Position numbers and translations under genes: made by a program | Shown here: one piece after another, positions 1 through 13,061 of the stretch | Layout of the letters: each line of letters opens with the position of its first letter | Numbering within the stretch: the stretch's first letter is position 1 | The notes under the pieces: model-generated | What the model was told of the DNA's origin: nothing | What the model saw: only the letters and a program-made list of their open reading frames with translations | The model's database searches: none | From: Monomorium pharaonis | Taxonomy: Eukaryota > Arthropoda > Insecta > Hymenoptera > Formicidae | Assembly: GCF_013373865.1 (NCBI RefSeq) | Contig: NC_050467.1 | Coordinates: 19,428,996 to 19,492,995, forward strand | Reading direction: 5' to 3' | Length of the DNA stretch: 64,000 nucleotides

Positions 1-2431
1 AATGCTTGTTTCTCAGCGAGAAGGTAAACTTCAGACATGATTACGAACGATACCAGTCCACTTCAAACCACTAGTGTAAAATCTCTTTTCATAATTTAAT
101 AACTATCTACATTTATCTTCGTTCGCGTCTCTGATAATAACTCAGCTCGATGGACTTAATAATCTCGAGACAAACTTTCGACATACTGGATGCTCGAGTA
201 AGCTATCAAACTATTAGCCGACAACCGAAAGTAATAACGCGCGGTATAACGAAGCAATTTATAAGACGCCGCTACTCGCCATTTACGCATTAGACTTTGT
301 GCGCGCTGATGAGAAATATACGATAGCGATATCATGTCTCCGAGCACTTACCACTGTATAATAGGTTTTCGTTACTTAAATTAATTCTCAAGGAAAGCAA
401 TCCTCGAGTCATGCCCCGTGGCAACATTCCTAGACAAGGTATACAGTGTGCACAACAAATTTATCATTGCAACATCGCTCAGAGAAGAAAAAGATTAAAG
501 AAATCGTAATAATAGAAAATAGTTGACGTACCAGTTGTATGTATAAAGAAATATAGAAAATAGGCATAAATATGTCGGGACTGATTAATAATACATTTAG
601 AGACGAATGTAACGTTTAATAATAATCATCATGTGGATCAAACTGTAAAGTCTCTAAGAACTTTACTTCATACGCTTGCACACCGTTAAAATTTTGTCTA
701 ATTAAAACTTTTAAGCGTGGGTGGTGTGTGTGACTTTGCCCTTCTTATTTATGTTAGCTCAATATCGGCAGCCTATTATTTACTTCAACTTTTACTTCGC
801 AAGGCTTCCGTCTACATTAAAGCCAACATAATTTTACACTTTTTAGTATATCGACGAACTGTACATATGCGGAGAGAATTTTCTCTTAGAATTAAACTCC
901 AAAATCATGAATAATCGTGAGACAACACGGATTTCGAAAAATTTTACCATATTTTTATTCAAATTTAATCAAACTATTCTGTAACACATAAAACGATTTG
1001 GTAAAGTTTTATTAAAATTATAATAAATTTGTTTTCGAAAGCAGTGTTGTCCCATGATCTCTGAATTTTAAGAAACAAATTCTCTCCATATAAATTGTTG
1101 GTTAAAACAAATTTTCCGTAGAAGAAAACAATTCAATTTATTTAAAAAAAAAAAACGACTTATTCTCTCACGTAGCTTTCATTAACAATTCTTGTGAGCA
1201 AACAACTCTTGTGTGTATTTATTGCAAATTTATTTCAGAACACCCAGTAGAGAGCACTAAGTACAGCGTGTAAGTATGATACACGTGTAGTGATTAGGCG
1301 AGGAGCTGCTCAAAAGGAGATAGCAAGAGTGAGAGGCTCGTAGTTGCGGTAGTACCTGCTAATTTAGTTAGTATACTGTTAGTAACTTAGTACCGTGACT
1401 AAGTGACACTCCAAGTCGAGAAGGTCACTTAATGGCGGTGAATTCATTTGAAGACCGAATAACGTTACTAGAAACAACCTAAACCAGCCGTGACGTCGGG
1501 TAAATTGGCGGTCCCAAAAGCAGCATGTTACATCTATATATCTGACACACAGACGTCTTAATTACATGCGATAGATTAACTAAACGCTATCAGATATTCA
1601 ATATCGTTGGTACTGCATATACGTAGTAAAAGCAATTATAGCGTAAAGATATGCATTAGGTAGTAAAAGGAATTGAAATTGGTATCTTTTTCGGTGCCGT
1701 TTTTACAAAAGTCATTCGTTTAAAGTTAATGAAATTTTAACGAACGTGGCTTGACAGATGGCTTTTATTCTATCGAAACATGAAATCTTGAGTGATGAGT
1801 AAATGGTGTAATGGATGAATGATCGCGTGATACACACTGCAGAATCCGATGAAACCACCGAGAAGTCGTCAGATTTATTGTGGCCGCGCGCAGTTTGCGA
1901 GTGAACGACGTCGCTCTTTCACACTGTACGTATTATTCCATGTATAAATTATTATGGGACGTGAGTACGTTGTGTAGATATTGCGTTATGAATATTCAAA
2001 TATTTCGCCCGAACATCCCGCCTTGCCACTCTGACAAATATTGATGCAGGATATTCGCGGCGATATTCATATCGGATACAGCGGTCGTAATTACAAAGGG
2101 TGCTAATTTCCCGCTGTTAAAGATCTTTTACCTAATAGGATATCTGATGATAAGTTAAGAGAGAATCTACTCTACTTGAGACTATTAATACGCGTAGCCG
2201 CAAAATTCTCGTGATATCTTGCGGTGGTGTAGATTTTCGTAGACTAAATTGCGCCGTAAAATATGCATTTCATATGCACTTTGAGAAATTAATACAATGA
2301 ATCATAGAAATCACACGTAGAGATTAGAGATGGATGGAGAGATTACGCTTGATATTATACGATTTTGACATCATATATCGAATCTTTCATCCTACCTTTT
2401 CATATGAAACAATTTTTATTACAGCTTTTAC
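1..2431. other. Left-edge non-coding tract, probably intron of the prominin-like gene
   Basis: AT-rich sequence on the 3' side of prominin exon E. I read the minus strand for an exon with a matching phase-1 acceptor and a prominin-like helical product and found none that I would defend. The short open frames at 156-347 (minus) and 717-914 (plus) have no family features and no splice context. Confidence 0.5.
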
Positions 2432-2527
2432 CATTTCCCAGGTCAACGAGCGCATCCAGTGCCACGTCAAGTCCAGTCTCGGCCGAGAGTTCGGCCTGCA
2501 CGGGTTTGCCCAATAATTCCTCGACAT
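2432..2527 (-). CDS. Prominin-like exon E: extracellular loop 1 continued (96 bp)
   Basis: Acceptor CGTGTTTTACAG and donor AATG|GTAAAA. It joins the preceding exon in phase 1 (A+AT, Asn) to read NVEELLGKPVQAELSAETGL followed by DVALDALVDLGN. The amphipathic heptad-like pattern continues the helical loop of exon D. It lies beyond a 3163-bp intron. The next exon must begin with the last two bases of a codon; no convincing candidate was seen between 2431 and the left edge. Confidence 0.7.
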
Positions 2528-5500
2528 CTGTAAAACACGTGCGAAACGTTAGCGCGCTGCGTCTGCCTTCACACAGTCAACAGATTATTCCATTAACATA
2601 CAAATATTGCGCATGCATATACAAAGAACAGTCGTTGTCACAAGCACGGATCGTTTAATTAATATTCCACAGGACTGTACTTTTGATAATATATTGCCGC
2701 TCTATTAAAGCGCTTCCTGCCGATCACGTGTATACACAGTTTCGAAGGCTCAACAAAAGTGTAAAATTATTAGAATATTGAACGGATAGCGCATAAAGAG
2801 CCGTGATAGGATAAACGTTAAAAATGGATCGTGATCGCCTCGGGCTAACGAACACGCGATATCCATGTAGTATATAAACGCAAAAGCGACATTGTAAATC
2901 CCGTCACGTCGGTGCGTGGCAGTAATAATTTATCCGTCCTGTATCCGCGCGTCGGTTATCGCGATCTGATAGGAATTTTCGAGCAAAACAGGTAGCTTGA
3001 TAATGCAGATCTTTGACGGCGACGCAAAATTTCTGATAACAATTAAAAATGTATTTTCTTGCGCGAGGCAGCCGCTCGGGAGAATTTCTGGCGGATGGCA
3101 GAAAATCGATATTTCGTGTAAACACACGCCGCGTCGCGCCGCCGTGGGTTACGCCGACCAATACTTCGGAATCTCGAGTTTAATTTGCGGTATCGATCCC
3201 GAGGACGGAGGTTGTGGGAGGAGGGGGTGCGATTCGGCGGCCGGAGGTTCTTATGATATACGCTCTCAGTATATGGACTCCGAAAGAAACGAGTCACGTT
3301 GTCGATAAACCGTATCGTTGTCGTTCCACTTGGCGCGCGGTACGTGATCTGAAATCAAGACGGCTCGGCGACGGGTGTGCACGGTCGGGCTTTGTACCGG
3401 CCATGCATAATGCCCGTGGTTGCATTGCACTAACGAGCTCAATTTACCAGGAGAGGGGGTTGTTAACGTACCAGTGGCGATGGACCCATTACCCGACAAT
3501 TATAGACTGTCAATAGCTTTCATTAGGCGCCTATACGTCTCACCGTTCGCGAGAAACGTTGTCATTAGACGGTGGCGTCGGACCTCGGCACTTCGCCTTG
3601 ATTGATAATTCATGCGTTCGATTAGCGTGCAGTTTAGAATGTGCCGAGATCACAAATCGCATCGCGGAATACCGCCGGGAAAGAAGTCCGCAAACATTTG
3701 AGATCGCTTGCAATTTAGTGGAAATATGCCCGGTACGATGCGCATAATGAGTTAATGGTCGGAATGTGCTTCGCATTTTGTTCCGTATTATGGGCAGCAA
3801 CGGAATATTATTTGATATATGACTCACCGTTTTGGAAATAAAGGGCAGATCGTATAACCGCATTTACGCATTGCAAAAATAAACGTGCGGAAGATTTATA
3901 GCTTTTCTGTCAGAAATGGAAATTAAAGCACTTCGTTTTTCAAATAGAGTAAAATGGAAACAATGCAGTGCTAGCAAGGTGGAAAAGAGAACTGCCGCTC
4001 TGTTCGCGTGTAACGCACGGCGTTTTCCTCCTTCTAAGAAAAGAATTATTCTAATTATCAAGATTAAACGCTTTTCCTTATCGTGTACACATTATTCTCG
4101 CGCACTTTTTTGAACACCAGCCAAATCAACTAAATCGTTATACCATTAACAGATAAATTTATCATGCAGATAAATTTATCATACGCGCACAAGCGAAATG
4201 AATGCAGCATAAAATATTGCTAGCAGTCCTGCGAGAGAACGGTTAAAAATATCCCAACTTGCCAGCGAATGCGTCAAACATATTATGGATATATCGTAAA
4301 TGCAAATGTGTATATAATTCATAAGCGTTACACACCATTTAACTAAAAATATTTCTGGCAGCATACGGCAAGAAATTACCCTGTGCCAGATTTACTTTGA
4401 TATTATGTATAGCATGAATAAAAATAATCAAATACAGACTATCCAAATTATTAATACAATTTTATATTAGTGTTCGGTTCTTGTTGAAGCTAATTAGTCA
4501 TAAATATGAAAAATCCGACGGTCTGATAATGTTCTTCATTATTCATATAGTATATTCTCATGTTGCTGTATGCATATTAATTCATGTATCGAAAATATTA
4601 CAGGTTATTACATTTTTAATACATTAGTTACATAATGGTTTTTCAATTTAATATAATGCAAAAATTTAATATTAAAAGTCTTTCAGATTTTTAATAAAAT
4701 TTATAATATTAAAATTTATAACATTTAAGATTTTTTCAAACATTAGATTTATATGCGTTGTGCAATTATATGCGGTTTAAGTTGCTTAAGTGCAAATATA
4801 CATTGCATACATTATTAAATTGTTCTATATTAAACAGTCTAATTCCACGTGTGACCACATTTGTGGTTAAATTTATGTATCTGATTAAAATCGATATCGT
4901 ACAGATAATTGTAATGTTAAACGGCCTACAGATTTAGTGGTAAAATCAGCCAGCTTGCGGCTTTGTTCAAGAATCAAGAGCGCTTACAAGCGCTATGTTG
5001 CATCAAAGCAAAGTCGAGCAATCAAACCGCAAGCGGTTCTCCACTTTCCGCATTTAACTCTGGAAATTAGTTAATTGTCCGAGAGTTGTATTTTGTATTT
5101 ACCATTAGCAGTAACAAGAGAAAAATTCTCTTTCTCGCAACAGAAAGAAAGGAATTTTTCTTTAAAAAAAAACCCCCCTAGCGCGGAAAATATGTTACAC
5201 TAAAATGTGTAAATATTTTATGAAAACACTTCAATTTTTTATTTCATGTTCTAAGCATTTCGTATATCACAATGCTTTATAAAAATCTTGCATTATAATC
5301 TCTATATATTTTTGAAAAAAAATTTAAATTAAAGTCTATATAATCTTAATGTTTCTTTTGCTTATACTTTTCTGTTACTTCTGTTTGTACCCGTTATACT
5401 TCTCACACGTCGGTCGTAACGAGCGGAAGTAGAAAGTCTGGAAGAATCACCCAGCGCATTTAAGACAGAACGCAATTATAGTAACTGGGTTACGTACGTG

Positions 5501-8080
5501 TAACACGCCAAGAAAGAACATTCGGCAAGCACCTCAGGCATCGTGTTTGTAGTTGCTGCTACAGTTAAATGGTTTTTACACGTTGTCTTCATTGAACGTA
5601 ACAAAATGGAGAACGATGATGCGCTTTTTTTTGCCCGGAAACTCTTCGCGTTCACTGTTTTAATATCACCAGAAAGAAAATTTCACTCACTGTCTAGATC
5701 CGCGAGGATCGCTTCGCTGGCAACATCCAAACTTCTCGTGAGGCACTTTCGCAGCTGTGATGTGGTGTCCGCGTGGTAATCCTTTAAATCCTGCAATGCC
5801 GTCTCTACTGTCAAGGGGAGCTTCTCGATCCCGACCGCCACCGCCTCGTTGCATATTATCATTGTCACCATGCAAGACCTGAAAGCCATCAAAGATTATG
5901 AATAACGTAGTGAGTGCTTGCTTTAGGTAAAAGGTTTCTCAACGTCGTAGTATGACGAATAGCTGCCTACTTAAAAAACCTCTCTCTTCCAACTTCATTT
6001 ATTCTCGCTTCATATTGCTATTAATATTATAGCTATTCAAAGGCAAAAGTATATTAAGAAATAATTAACGTTTTAACATACTTGTGGGCATGCCTACACA
6101 AGCTATTCTGTAAATATAAACCTCTATCTTGTTATTAAAAATTATTAAAAGTAAGACAAAGTAATTTATGTGATTTATACCATAAGAGCGTCAGGTGATA
6201 AAACTTCTGTCTTAGTTTTAAAAACTTCTTTTTTAATCACGTAAATTTTGTCATTCGCGATGAATACTCACGAAGTATAATCAAGAAGAACAGAAGTATC
6301 AAGGAACACGGGTAGGGTTGGAAGTGAGGGTAATAAGTTTTCGGAGCGTCGTCTAAGAACGTGGAATCGTCATAGATCCTACCCGAGTATGAGGACGAGA
6401 ACGGTGAGGAGAAATGTAAGAACACCGGGATGCCGAGGGGGTTTATAATCCTCTCTGATTGGGCGACAGGCGAGCCAAAGTTCCATGCCGGGTATTATGC
6501 AGGCCAGTACGCAGCACACGCCTACTAAGCCCAGAAAAGCTGCTTCCACGTGCAGAGACTGTAAAAGTAAGACGAATACTTCTGAGAAACTTAACAGTAG
6601 CATTCGCGCGACATTAGATCGCGAAAATTATCGCGTACGTTGCAAGAAATTCTCTTTTCAGAACACAACGCTCGGAAGATATATCGAGAGTTCCGTTGCA
6701 AGGGTTCTAATGAACCCTGCGCTTTCTCTAATGATCCACTTCGTCGTTCGCCGGTAGTTAAATATTTCTGATTTCTCAGCTTGATTTCGCCTTACCTCCG
6801 AGATCAATTTAGTGGTGCTTATGCGATTTTCCACGGCGTCCGCTAGGAGATCTGTAAAACGAGGGAGAGAAATTATAATCTTCTCTATCGCTAATTGGAA
6901 GGAAAGCTTATAATAGTCCGATAGTATATCAAGATATCTATTAAGCTTAAATTACTTGCTGGTCCGACAGACTATTGAATGATCGAACAAACACGTTGAA
7001 AATCAATTCGTTGGTAATATGTTGCAATATTTGAAAAATTGATTAAAAAAAAAAGCTCTGCTCCTCCTCTGCCATCAGTGATGCGCAACCTGCGGTCCGC
7101 GGTTGCACGATCCTGGGCTGCAGCCCGTAGGTTGCATATCACATAATGCGTATATAGTGTATCGTAAATGTATATGTCAAAAAAGAGACATTACGCGGCT
7201 CGCAAGATTTTGCAGATCTCTGAAAATAGCCGTTTAAAATAATAGTTTAAAGAAGGGTGCGTATCACTGCTCTCTACGCGATCCAGTGCACGTGATTATC
7301 GATTTCCTTTCACAAAATGCCATGTTCCATATAAATAAAAAATATCTCCTAATTGCAATATTCGCGGTCATTTATAAAACTTAATCAGTTATAAAATTGA
7401 AAGTTATAAACGTTCAGGCATTTGAGCGAAGAGACGTTTGAACGAACAGGCAATCAAATGCATGAATCATGTTTCGCGGCGTACATGTTTTACATGTGCA
7501 AAATGCGGCTCTCCCGACTTTTTTTTCCTAGTTGAAACAGCTTGCGTGTGAATTATCGATACAGCTAGACACCTCGTGAAACGCTGACCAATCAATCCCA
7601 AAACTGAATTTGTCGTGACGTATGCATTTTAAAAACTTACGAGCTTATTGAAAAGAGATTTCGCGAAGACCATCTACGATTGCCATAAAGTCTTACCGGT
7701 CGGTACGTCGTAAGGTTGTACGAAGGACAGAAAGCCTCGGAGAAATTCAAAGGCAAACCATCCCTTATCGAGATGCAAACTCGTCATCTTGTAACGCTCT
7801 TCTGCGGTAAATTTCGGGAACTTTAGGTTCGGTTTCTCATCCCAGTCCCTGGGTAAGGTCAACGTCCTCGGACGCGGCGACACGTCCGAGTTGTTCTTCG
7901 TATCGTCAGCAAGCACGTTCGCCGCCATCGTGTCCATCTCGCCCTCCTGTGCCTCGTTTGGGGAACGAAGAATGAGAAAGCCGTCGGTGGTGGAGCAATT
8001 GTTACTGCTCGGGGTCGAATCAGTTGAGACCGACTCTTGAAGCGTGTACGCCCTCGAGGTTGCGACGAGCAAAAGGAATA
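2432..8080 (-). CDS. Prominin-like pentaspan membrane protein, partial gene (five exons of the N-terminal part)
   Basis: Five minus-strand exons join in frame: 8080-7697, 6851-6796, 6558-6383, 5878-5691 and 2527-2432, giving about 300 residues. Every junction has AG/GT sites and matching phase (1, 0, 2, 1). Seen in order: tail of a hydrophobic signal peptide (VFLLLVATS); a Ser/Thr/Asn-rich ectodomain of about 120 residues with N-glycosylation sequons NCS and NNS; TM1 (about residues 153-176); a short basic cytoplasmic loop (CRPIREDY); TM2 (about 190-213); then a helical extracellular stretch with LLGKPVQ. Prominins (CD133 family) are five-TM glycoproteins of plasma-membrane protrusions and cholesterol-rich microdomains; in insects one works in photoreceptor rhabdomere separation. 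Family assignment rests on topology and the post-TM2 loop and was not checked by search. The start-codon exon (above 8080) and the C-terminal half (past the left edge) are missing. Introns are 845, 237, 504 and 3163 bp. Confidence 0.8.
2528..5690 (-). other. Intron of prominin-like gene (3163 bp) with a GC-richer island at 2.9-3.75 kb
   Basis: Bounded by donor CA|GTGAGT at 5690 and acceptor TTTTACAG at 2528. Most is AT-rich. About 2900-3750 is noticeably GC-richer, includes a G-rich run (GGAGGTTGTGGGAGGAGGGG, 3205-3224) and is crowded with overlapping open frames on both strands, as expected where stop codons are depleted by composition. No protein family was recognised there. It may be an enhancer or conserved element. 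Confidence 0.5.
5691..5878 (-). CDS. Prominin-like exon D: end of TM2 and start of first large extracellular loop
   Basis: Acceptor GATGGCTTTCAG precedes 5878 and the donor is GACA|GTGAGT (5691/5690). The phase-2 junction with the previous exon makes a Gly codon (GG+G), giving an uninterrupted TM2 (LILGSCMVTMIICNE). Then come GIEKLPLTVETALQDLKDYH and QLRKCLTRSLDVASEAILAD, a helical region with one Cys like the start of prominin extracellular loop 1. The alternative frames are rich in Gly/Arg/Pro and do not continue the membrane helix. Confidence 0.8.
6383..6558 (-). CDS. Prominin-like exon C: TM1, cytoplasmic loop and start of TM2
   Basis: Acceptor TTACTTTTACAG precedes the Ser codon at 6558 and the donor is GG|GTAGGA at 6383/6382. 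The exon encodes a long hydrophobic helix (FLGLVGVCCVLACIIPG), then MELWLACRPIREDYKPPRH, a short charged loop expected to be cytoplasmic, then the start of TM2 (VLTFLLTVLVLIL). Cysteines within and just after TM1 are typical of prominins. Reading past the donor meets a stop at once, so the splice is required. Confidence 0.8.
6796..6851 (-). CDS. Prominin-like exon B: juxtamembrane ectodomain (56 bp)
   Basis: Micro-exon between acceptor GTTTTACAG (AG at 6853-6852) and donor GAG|GTAAGG. It completes the split codon from the previous exon (G+AT, Asp) and ends in phase 0. It encodes DLLADAVENRISTTKLISE, an amphipathic segment leading into TM1. It is too short to be found by ORF length and is supported by phase continuity on both sides. 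Confidence 0.75.
7078..7142. repeat. Short inverted-repeat element, hAT-terminus-like (MITE remnant)
   Basis: GTGATGCGCAACCTGCGG at 7078 and the complement of the right end (GTGATATGCAACCTACGG from 7142 leftward) form imperfect inverted repeats of about 25 bp around a 15-bp centre. The preceding bases are CA, giving CAGTGATG..., the general style of hAT-superfamily ends. No convincing 8-bp target duplication is visible, so this may be a truncated copy. It lies in the intron between prominin exons A and B. Confidence 0.4.
7697..8080 (-). CDS. Prominin-like exon A: end of signal peptide and N-terminal ectodomain
   Basis: The exon begins after a strong acceptor (pyrimidine-rich tract ending CTTGCAG, AG at 8082-8081) and ends at donor G|GTAAGA (7697/7696). 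Reading upstream in the same frame gives no ATG before a stop near 8170, so the first codons must come from another exon that ends in phase 1. The visible N-terminus VFLLLVATSRA looks like the hydrophobic core and cleavage region of a signal peptide. The middle is low-complexity (Ser/Thr/Asp/Asn). The last 50 residues (from LTLPRDWDEK through FEFLRGFLSFVQPYDVPT) look like the ordered part of the prominin N-terminal ectodomain. Confidence 0.78.
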
Positions 8081-11000
8081 CTGCAAGTTTTGGAGAAGCG
8101 GAAGATCTTACACGATGTTGTCGCCTTGCTGCTCGCGCGTGAATCGAAAGGACAATAAAAATCTATTGAGCTTTAACAATTAATGGACTGTGGAAATTCT
8201 TTCAATATGTAGTATCAAAACTTTACAAAAGAATCTACGCTATTATCTCTCTAGACGTTTCCGCGAACTCGAGCTCCTATGCGCGTTTTTCTTTATTAAT
8301 ATTTTTCCACGATATGTACTTTAAATTGAATTACGTTGCGCTTCAAGGATTGCGTTTAAGTGGCAGTGAAATTGAAATTCCAATTAATGTCCGTTCGCCG
8401 CTTTACGTTTCGTTTGAATTTTAAATAAGAGTAACGTTACGACGATATTTAACCAGAATCGTCACATCAAAAAGGATAAGAAACGTGCTGCTTTTATCAT
8501 TACTTAATTACGACGTTAAAACTGGCTACGTTCAAAGAATTTTGTCTAACATGGTTGGCTGTAAAATCTGTAGGGATTTTTTTCATTTTAATTCCCGACA
8601 AATTAAATTTTTCTTTGTCGTATTCTAAAACTCGACAAATTCATCACCGGGTGTGGTATTCAAAATTAAATGTTCAAACGTTATAACTAAAGATTACACA
8701 GCGGAGAACTTTGAATCCTTGTGAAACATCACAATCTCTGTCGGCACAAGGCTCAAAATAGAATACCGCTTCTTCTATTTGCGCTCCCTCGTGTCGAATC
8801 TTCCTGAGAATAATAATTTCGGAGCGTTTTAGTGAAGAGCGTCGCGGCACGATATCTTCACGAAAATGAGACCCGCATTTTGCACGATGTGAAAGCAAGA
8901 CATAAAATGCTCGTGCCTTGGATTACAATCATTTTCCACTCGAGCATCACCGTTTTCCGACGTTTTCTTCCATGCGATAATCGGCACTGACAACGGTTAG
9001 CCTTCATTGAATCGCAGCTGCAGGTGGACTGTCATTTTCAGCATTTGTAGAGGCTTCTCCGTGAAACCCCGCAAGTATAGTGATGATGTCGAGCCTTATG
9101 GAGAAAGACAATAAGTTAGATTGGGGATTGACCAAGCAAGAAAAACGGTGTCACACAATATAGAATCCAGGAAAAAAAGCAATTGGAGCATGTAAAATAA
9201 AAAATAGTATAAATATAAGAATAATTTTAAAATAAATAAATTATTAATAAACCACAGAGTATATAAATTGTAAGCTGAAAGAAATGGTTTGTTATACATA
9301 TATTGTGCAAATTGTTTCAGCATTTATGCATCGAAAAATGTTTTGCAGTATTTGAGTTTCCACTAAATTAGACGCGTAATCACTGACTCGGGCAGCAGCA
9401 CTTTCACAATAAATAAACTCCAAGTACTTTAGGTAACAAATGAAAATTTTCGCTTAGCTTTCGCTTTTGTATAACATCGATCATATGATCTTAATTTTCT
9501 CGGATACGAATCTACGTTATTTTATTTCGTTATATAGTGTTATTTATAGAGATATTAATGTTTTATTAGTCTGTATGGATTTATTTTTATGCAATATGTA
9601 GTTTACAGCAATATTAATGCACTGCTGGTCACGAATTTATTTCATTCCCGATCAAAAACAGTTCTGCTCGAAAACAGCCTGGCTCGGAAAATTGCAGTTC
9701 TGTCGAACGAAAAGTTAGTAAAATATATCGATAAAGTTTTTACTCTCGCAATTTGTTACAAAAGTTATCTAATGGGATAAATTAATTTGTCATTTTTCAA
9801 TTTAGAAATTAAAATCCACAAAGTGTCAGAAAATATTTTTTGATATGCACGTTTGTCAAATGATTTTTCATTAATCTTATTATTTATATTTATAATTAGA
9901 TTTATTAAAATATTTATTAATTGCAAATTAAGAAAATAAAATAAATAAATAATTTACGCAAGCTTTACCTCGTAATCTCGACGTCCTCACTCGTTACACA
10001 TGTGTAAAGGCGAAGGGACAAATACTGGCTTATAGTTTAAGCCCGATAATCCTTTGATGTCGTCGATAATCCTTTGAAGAACAGGAATCAGGCGAATATA
10101 ATGTGTTGTTTTGTTGTTTGTTTCTTGTAACAAAATCGTCGAGTTAAAGCAAAAATGCAATTCTGAATTAAATGGCGGTAAATGGCGACAAAACTTAAAT
10201 TAAAATTTCTTATCAAGCACAAACTCATCGCAATTCATTGAATCTGACTACCGACAGATATTATATCCGTGGAATATTCTCATAGAATAACTTAGAAAGT
10301 ATTCCGAGAGTATGTCGAAGAATGTACTAACGGCTGGAATTTTAACCGACGTCTGTCCACTTTGTGCCTTATTAAATAGCACAGTGAGGTTCATAGGAGA
10401 CTTTATTGTATGTGATATGCATACATATATGTCTAGGAAAAGAGATTACAAGAATCACTTAAAAATTATTTAAGCAATAAAAAATACATTTTTATTAATT
10501 CTCGGTATGTCAAACGTTAATTCTTCGAATCCCATCTAAAAACTTTAGGCATACTCTGACTTCAATTTACTCACTTATTGTAAAAGTTTATTAAACGCAC
10601 ACCTGCATACAGAATGCATATAGGATAAAGTAAGAAATGTTAATTCAGTAGACAATGTTCTAATATTATAAGATGTAAAGTTCTACGTAGATCTACGATC
10701 ACAAAATCCTCAGCTCCATGGATTTTGATTCATTTACAATTTTCCTTTCTCAGCCGAACGCAGTAGTGTTCACAACTAGATTGCAAATTATAACTTAGAA
10801 ATAAGTTATTATAAAATTCTAACGAATATATGATAGACGCATAATATTCAGTCAGATATGTTAAGATCGAAGGTAACGTGACTAACACGACGTTAATGCT
10901 CTTTGGAGTATCACATTTGCATGTGCGTCGCGTGTACTTCTATTTAAAATTTTCTCTCTCGCGACGTCTAACTCACCGAGTAATTTGATCCCTCTTCCTC

Positions 11001-12799
11001 GCTTCTGATAAATCTCGTTTTTGCGCGGTTGGTCTTATATATACGAACGGCGAAAGGAATTCGAACCTGCCTACAGTTACTTTTAGTACGTACAGAAGCA
11101 GGATTGGGTTAGCTTTTTGGTAACAGCGGTGCCTAACACGGCTAAATCTTCGCGCGGACAAAGTACGAGATTACTTTCGTCGATGGTGAATGACTGGGTA
11201 CTTGGCGCAAGACCTCTTCCATCAGTGAATGGGCTCTTTCACTCTTACGCGAGGGTGTATACCCGAGTCCCTTAATTGCCTGCACCGCAATTCCCGTTCT
11301 ACTTCTCAATGCAATTTTCCCCCAAAACACAGCTAATTGCATGATACGGCTAAGAGTAAATACTTACCCGTCTGTGGTACACTATACCGTGACTGAATTC
11401 AACCAGAGGATATTTTGTAAACCAACTAAGTTAATAAAGACGACAAGATCTTTTGTGCACATTAGCTTTTGTCTATGATCCTCCAGGGAGTGATTTTGAA
11501 TTCTATACAATTTACCACGCGCTCTCTGTAAATTATTATTATTATTATGTGTAATGAGTATAACATTTTAAATACTTGCCGGCATAAGTACGTTCCGGTT
11601 TTATGTTCGTACATATCCTACCGTAAACGACGTTGCTTCGTTGTGATAACGGTTAATTTTCATCTTTTTTTTTGAGGATATATAGCAACTTTTATGTGAA
11701 ACACAACTTTTACCGTACGCAAAGAGCGATATATTAAGAGAAATTTAAAACGGCTCATGTTATTGCATGCAAAGTGGTCAGAAATGTATTATAGTGTCTG
11801 ATAAGTAGATAACCGGAGCGATTATTAATGAGTGTTGCTGCATGTCATTGTGGTACGTACGCGACCTGCAACTTCGTAGAATTATTATCAAGTATCAGCT
11901 GTTACATGATTTACGCTACTTTCATAAGTTGTTGCCTACAGTCATGTAATCTTAAATGAAAATGTGATGAGAAATGTTGGCAACTTTCCGAGATATTCGA
12001 AGAAACACGAATTCACAGACATCAAAGGAAAGTAACGATGATATGAGTTAATTAATTGATTACGTCAGAAGCGTGAAGGAAAGCTGCGCGGTCTAAACTA
12101 AGCTCCCATCTAAATTATTACTGCAATTTCGAACTTACCTCTGAGTAATTTCGAGTATGCATAAATTAAAGTCTGCGCCTCATTATTTTTCAGGATGAAA
12201 AACGGATGAAAACGTACATGGCGCGTAATTCACCTTTAGCATTCCGCGTATTTCTGTTCATTTAACTTTCGTACACCTGTTCGGAACAACGAGCTATTTA
12301 TTGCCCGCGCGAAGCGAAAAAATTTAACCTGCCGAAAACAGGATCCTCGAGTCCTTATTTAACATTCTCGTGTGTGTCCCATTATTTTATATTGCGTAAT
12401 TAAATATTCAAGTTTCATTTGTGCTGCCTTAAATTATTTCCTCATAGAAGTCCTCATTTGTATGAAACGCGTATTAAAAAAATGCACTAGGATTTAAAAA
12501 ATGTCGCAGTTTTAAATACGTATTCGTTGGAAAAAAGCACACACTCTGAGAAATTATATTACTTCAATCAGACATATGTTACATATGTTTCATAAATTAT
12601 GTAGTTAGTACTCATTAGTATTCATCAAGATACGTAAAATTACCTCATTAGACGGGTTCATTAACGAGCTTCGTACAGATCGTCGTAAGATACCGGAAAC
12701 ATGTTTCGTTTTATTTTCCTTTTCTTGAGTGGTGCACGACTGTCTGTTAAATAATGAGATTTTCAACAAGTTTATTTTCCAACAAAAATTCACCATTCC
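8081..12799. other. Upstream intron or 5' flank of the prominin-like gene; no supported exon
   Basis: AT-rich. The start-codon exon of the prominin-like gene should lie somewhere on the minus strand here or beyond, ending in phase 1, but no ATG with a hydrophobic leader and a good donor was identified. Good minus-strand donor-like sites occur, for example CTCG|GTGAGT near 10977, downstream of a TATATAAG near 11043-11036, but no coding potential attaches to them. Confidence 0.4.
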
Positions 12800-13017
12800 T
12801 AGCCTACTCTCGTCGCTGTCATTATTGTCACCGAAAGTCGTCGTCGAAAGTGTGCCGCGATCTCTGATGCGTGCGATTGTCGATCAACCGAATCAACGAG
12901 GATACATCGGATGGTGTTCGCGAACGAGCGCGTGGGTGGATAGATTTTGGCACGGCGAGAGGGTGTCGGTGCAGTTAGGAGATCGGGAGACCAGGGTTGC
13001 ATCCACATTCACTATCC

Positions 13018-13061
<44 letters not shown>

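Noticed and set aside
10973..11342. Minus frames at 10973-11161 and 11142-11342 considered as the prominin start exon
   Set aside because: Neither has a signal peptide ending in phase 1 at a usable donor; the only good donor nearby is preceded by non-coding sequence.
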